Source of the DNA: Amblyomma americanum
Lineage: Eukaryota; Arthropoda; Arachnida; Ixodida; Ixodidae
Direction: 5' to 3'
Length of the DNA: 64,000 bases
Assembly (NCBI RefSeq): GCF_052857255.1
Contig: NC_135504.1
Location: forward strand, 137,256,929-137,320,928
Shown in pieces: positions 62,891 through 64,000 of the stretch. Made by a program: the position numbers and the translations under genes. The notes below the pieces were generated by a model. That model ran no database searches. It was not told the DNA's origin and worked only from the letters and a program-made list of their open reading frames with translations. Each line of letters begins with the position of its first letter. Positions within the stretch are counted from its first letter, which is position 1.

Positions 62891-64000
62891 TTAGATTAGG
62901 TGGCACTGACCATAGACACATGTTGCAATTCTTCGTTTTTGTAGCACAGGTTCTGTCGCCGACTGGGCTCATCACCAGCACGGAAGCACATGCTCCATAG
63001 TAAGGCGGTATATCAGCGCTGGCGGCAAAGCGGCTGATTTTTCCAGGGAATACACGCCCCTGCACAAAGATGAAGCAAGCCCAGTGAACCGTTATAGACG
63101 AGCTACAGCTGTGACCTCCGCGAAATCATGCCTTCACAAACATACAACCAGCATCCCATTCCCTCGATAATTTAGCTGACTTGATGGAACCGACCATAGA
63201 CACATGTTGCAATTCTTCGTTTTTGTAGCGCAGGTACAGTGGTCGACTGGGCTCATCACAAGCACGGACGCACATGCTCCATAGTAAGGTGGTTTATCGG
63301 TGGTGGCGGCAAAACGGGAGATTCTTCTATGGAATAGATGCCCCTGCACTAAGATAAAGCAAGCCCACTGAATCGTTATAGACGAGCTGTCGCTGTGATC
63401 TCAGCGAAATCATGCCTACACGAACATACAACCAGCATCTCATTCGCCGGATAATTCAGTGGACTTGGTGGCAGAGACCATAGACACATGTTGCAATTCT
63501 TCGTTTTTGTAGCGCAGGTTCTGTGGCCGACTGGGCTCATCACCAGGACGGAAGCACATGCTCCATAGTAAGGCGGTTTATCTGCGATGGCGGCAAAGCA
63601 GCTGCTTTTTCCAATGAATACATGACCCTACACTAAGATGAAGCAAGCCCAGTGAACCGTTATAGACCAGCTACAGCTATGACCTCAGCGAAATCATGCC
63701 AACACGAGCATACAGCCAGCATCCCATTCACCGGATAAATCAGTGGCCTTGGTTGCACCGCCCATAGACACATGTTGCAATTCTTCGTTTTTGTAGCACA
63801 GGCTTTGTGGCGGACTGGGCTCATCACCAGCACAGAAGCACATGCTCCATAGGAACGCGGTTTATCAGCGATGGCGGCAAAGCAGCGGCTTTTTCCAGGG
63901 AATACTTGCCTCTGCACTAAAATGAAGCAAGCCCAGTGGACCGTTATAGACGAGCTACAGCTATGACCTCAGCGAAATCATGCCTACACGAACATACAGC

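Larger units (their letters stand above)
42548..64000. repeat. 284-bp satellite array, right block
   Basis: About 75 monomers in the same orientation as the rest, running off the right edge. Monomer types A, B and C are interspersed in patterned order. Small private lesions mark single monomers, such as a 7-bp loss in TTTTTGTGTTCTGTGG (47606) and a 12-bp tandem duplication of ACATGCCCCTTC (about 59067-59090). No gene, foreign insertion or non-satellite spacer was seen in these 21.5 kb. Confidence 0.97.

Noticed and set aside
1..64000. CRISPR array
   Set aside because: The repeats are directly adjacent 284-bp units with no unique spacers, and the retrotransposons show animal genome context.

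Overview
The window is repetitive, non-genic DNA from an animal nuclear genome. It is one very large satellite array, open at both edges, interrupted by two copies of one LTR retrotransposon. I see no host protein-coding gene, rRNA, tRNA, CRISPR array or bacterial-type operon. The host cannot be fixed from the sequence. The retrotransposon type and its serine-tRNA-type primer site fit a metazoan; an arthropod such as a tick is my best but weak guess.

Layout: satellite 1-1284; retrotransposon copy 1, 1285-8160; satellite 8161-35667; retrotransposon copy 2, 35668-42547; satellite 42548-64000. About 50.2 kb is satellite, roughly 177 monomers of a 284-bp unit. The monomers fall into at least three sequence types, and blocks of 4, 5, 6, 7, 15 and 16 monomers recur as higher-order repeats. 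The clearest is a 4252-bp (15-monomer) unit present twice in direct tandem at about 19.39-27.89 kb, with a third 3.8-kb relative at about 31.0-34.8 kb.

The two retrotransposon copies are 6876 and 6880 bp, with LTRs of 994-997 bp. Each is flanked by the same 5-bp target duplication (CACAT) at the same point of the satellite monomer. Each has an 11-nt primer-binding site matching the 3' end of a serine tRNA, a single-frame gag-pol design, and a purine-rich tract directly before the 3' LTR. The polyprotein order is Gag (SCAN-like capsid, CCHC knuckle), protease, integrase, reverse transcriptase, RNase H. Integrase before reverse transcriptase is unusual for Ty3/gypsy elements and is the hallmark of the Gmr1-like group. 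Neither copy has an env gene.

Both copies are damaged in different places. Copy 1 has a broken gag but an uninterrupted protease-to-RNase H frame. Copy 2 has an open gag-protease-integrase, then one stop codon before reverse transcriptase. Shared flanking variants show that element plus flanks were duplicated together within the array. Hand-counted divergence between the copies is about 1% or less from the left flank through RNase H but rises to about 2.3-2.5% in the 3' LTR and right flank, suggesting exchange after duplication. Boundaries of the higher-order repeat blocks and all difference counts are by eye and approximate.
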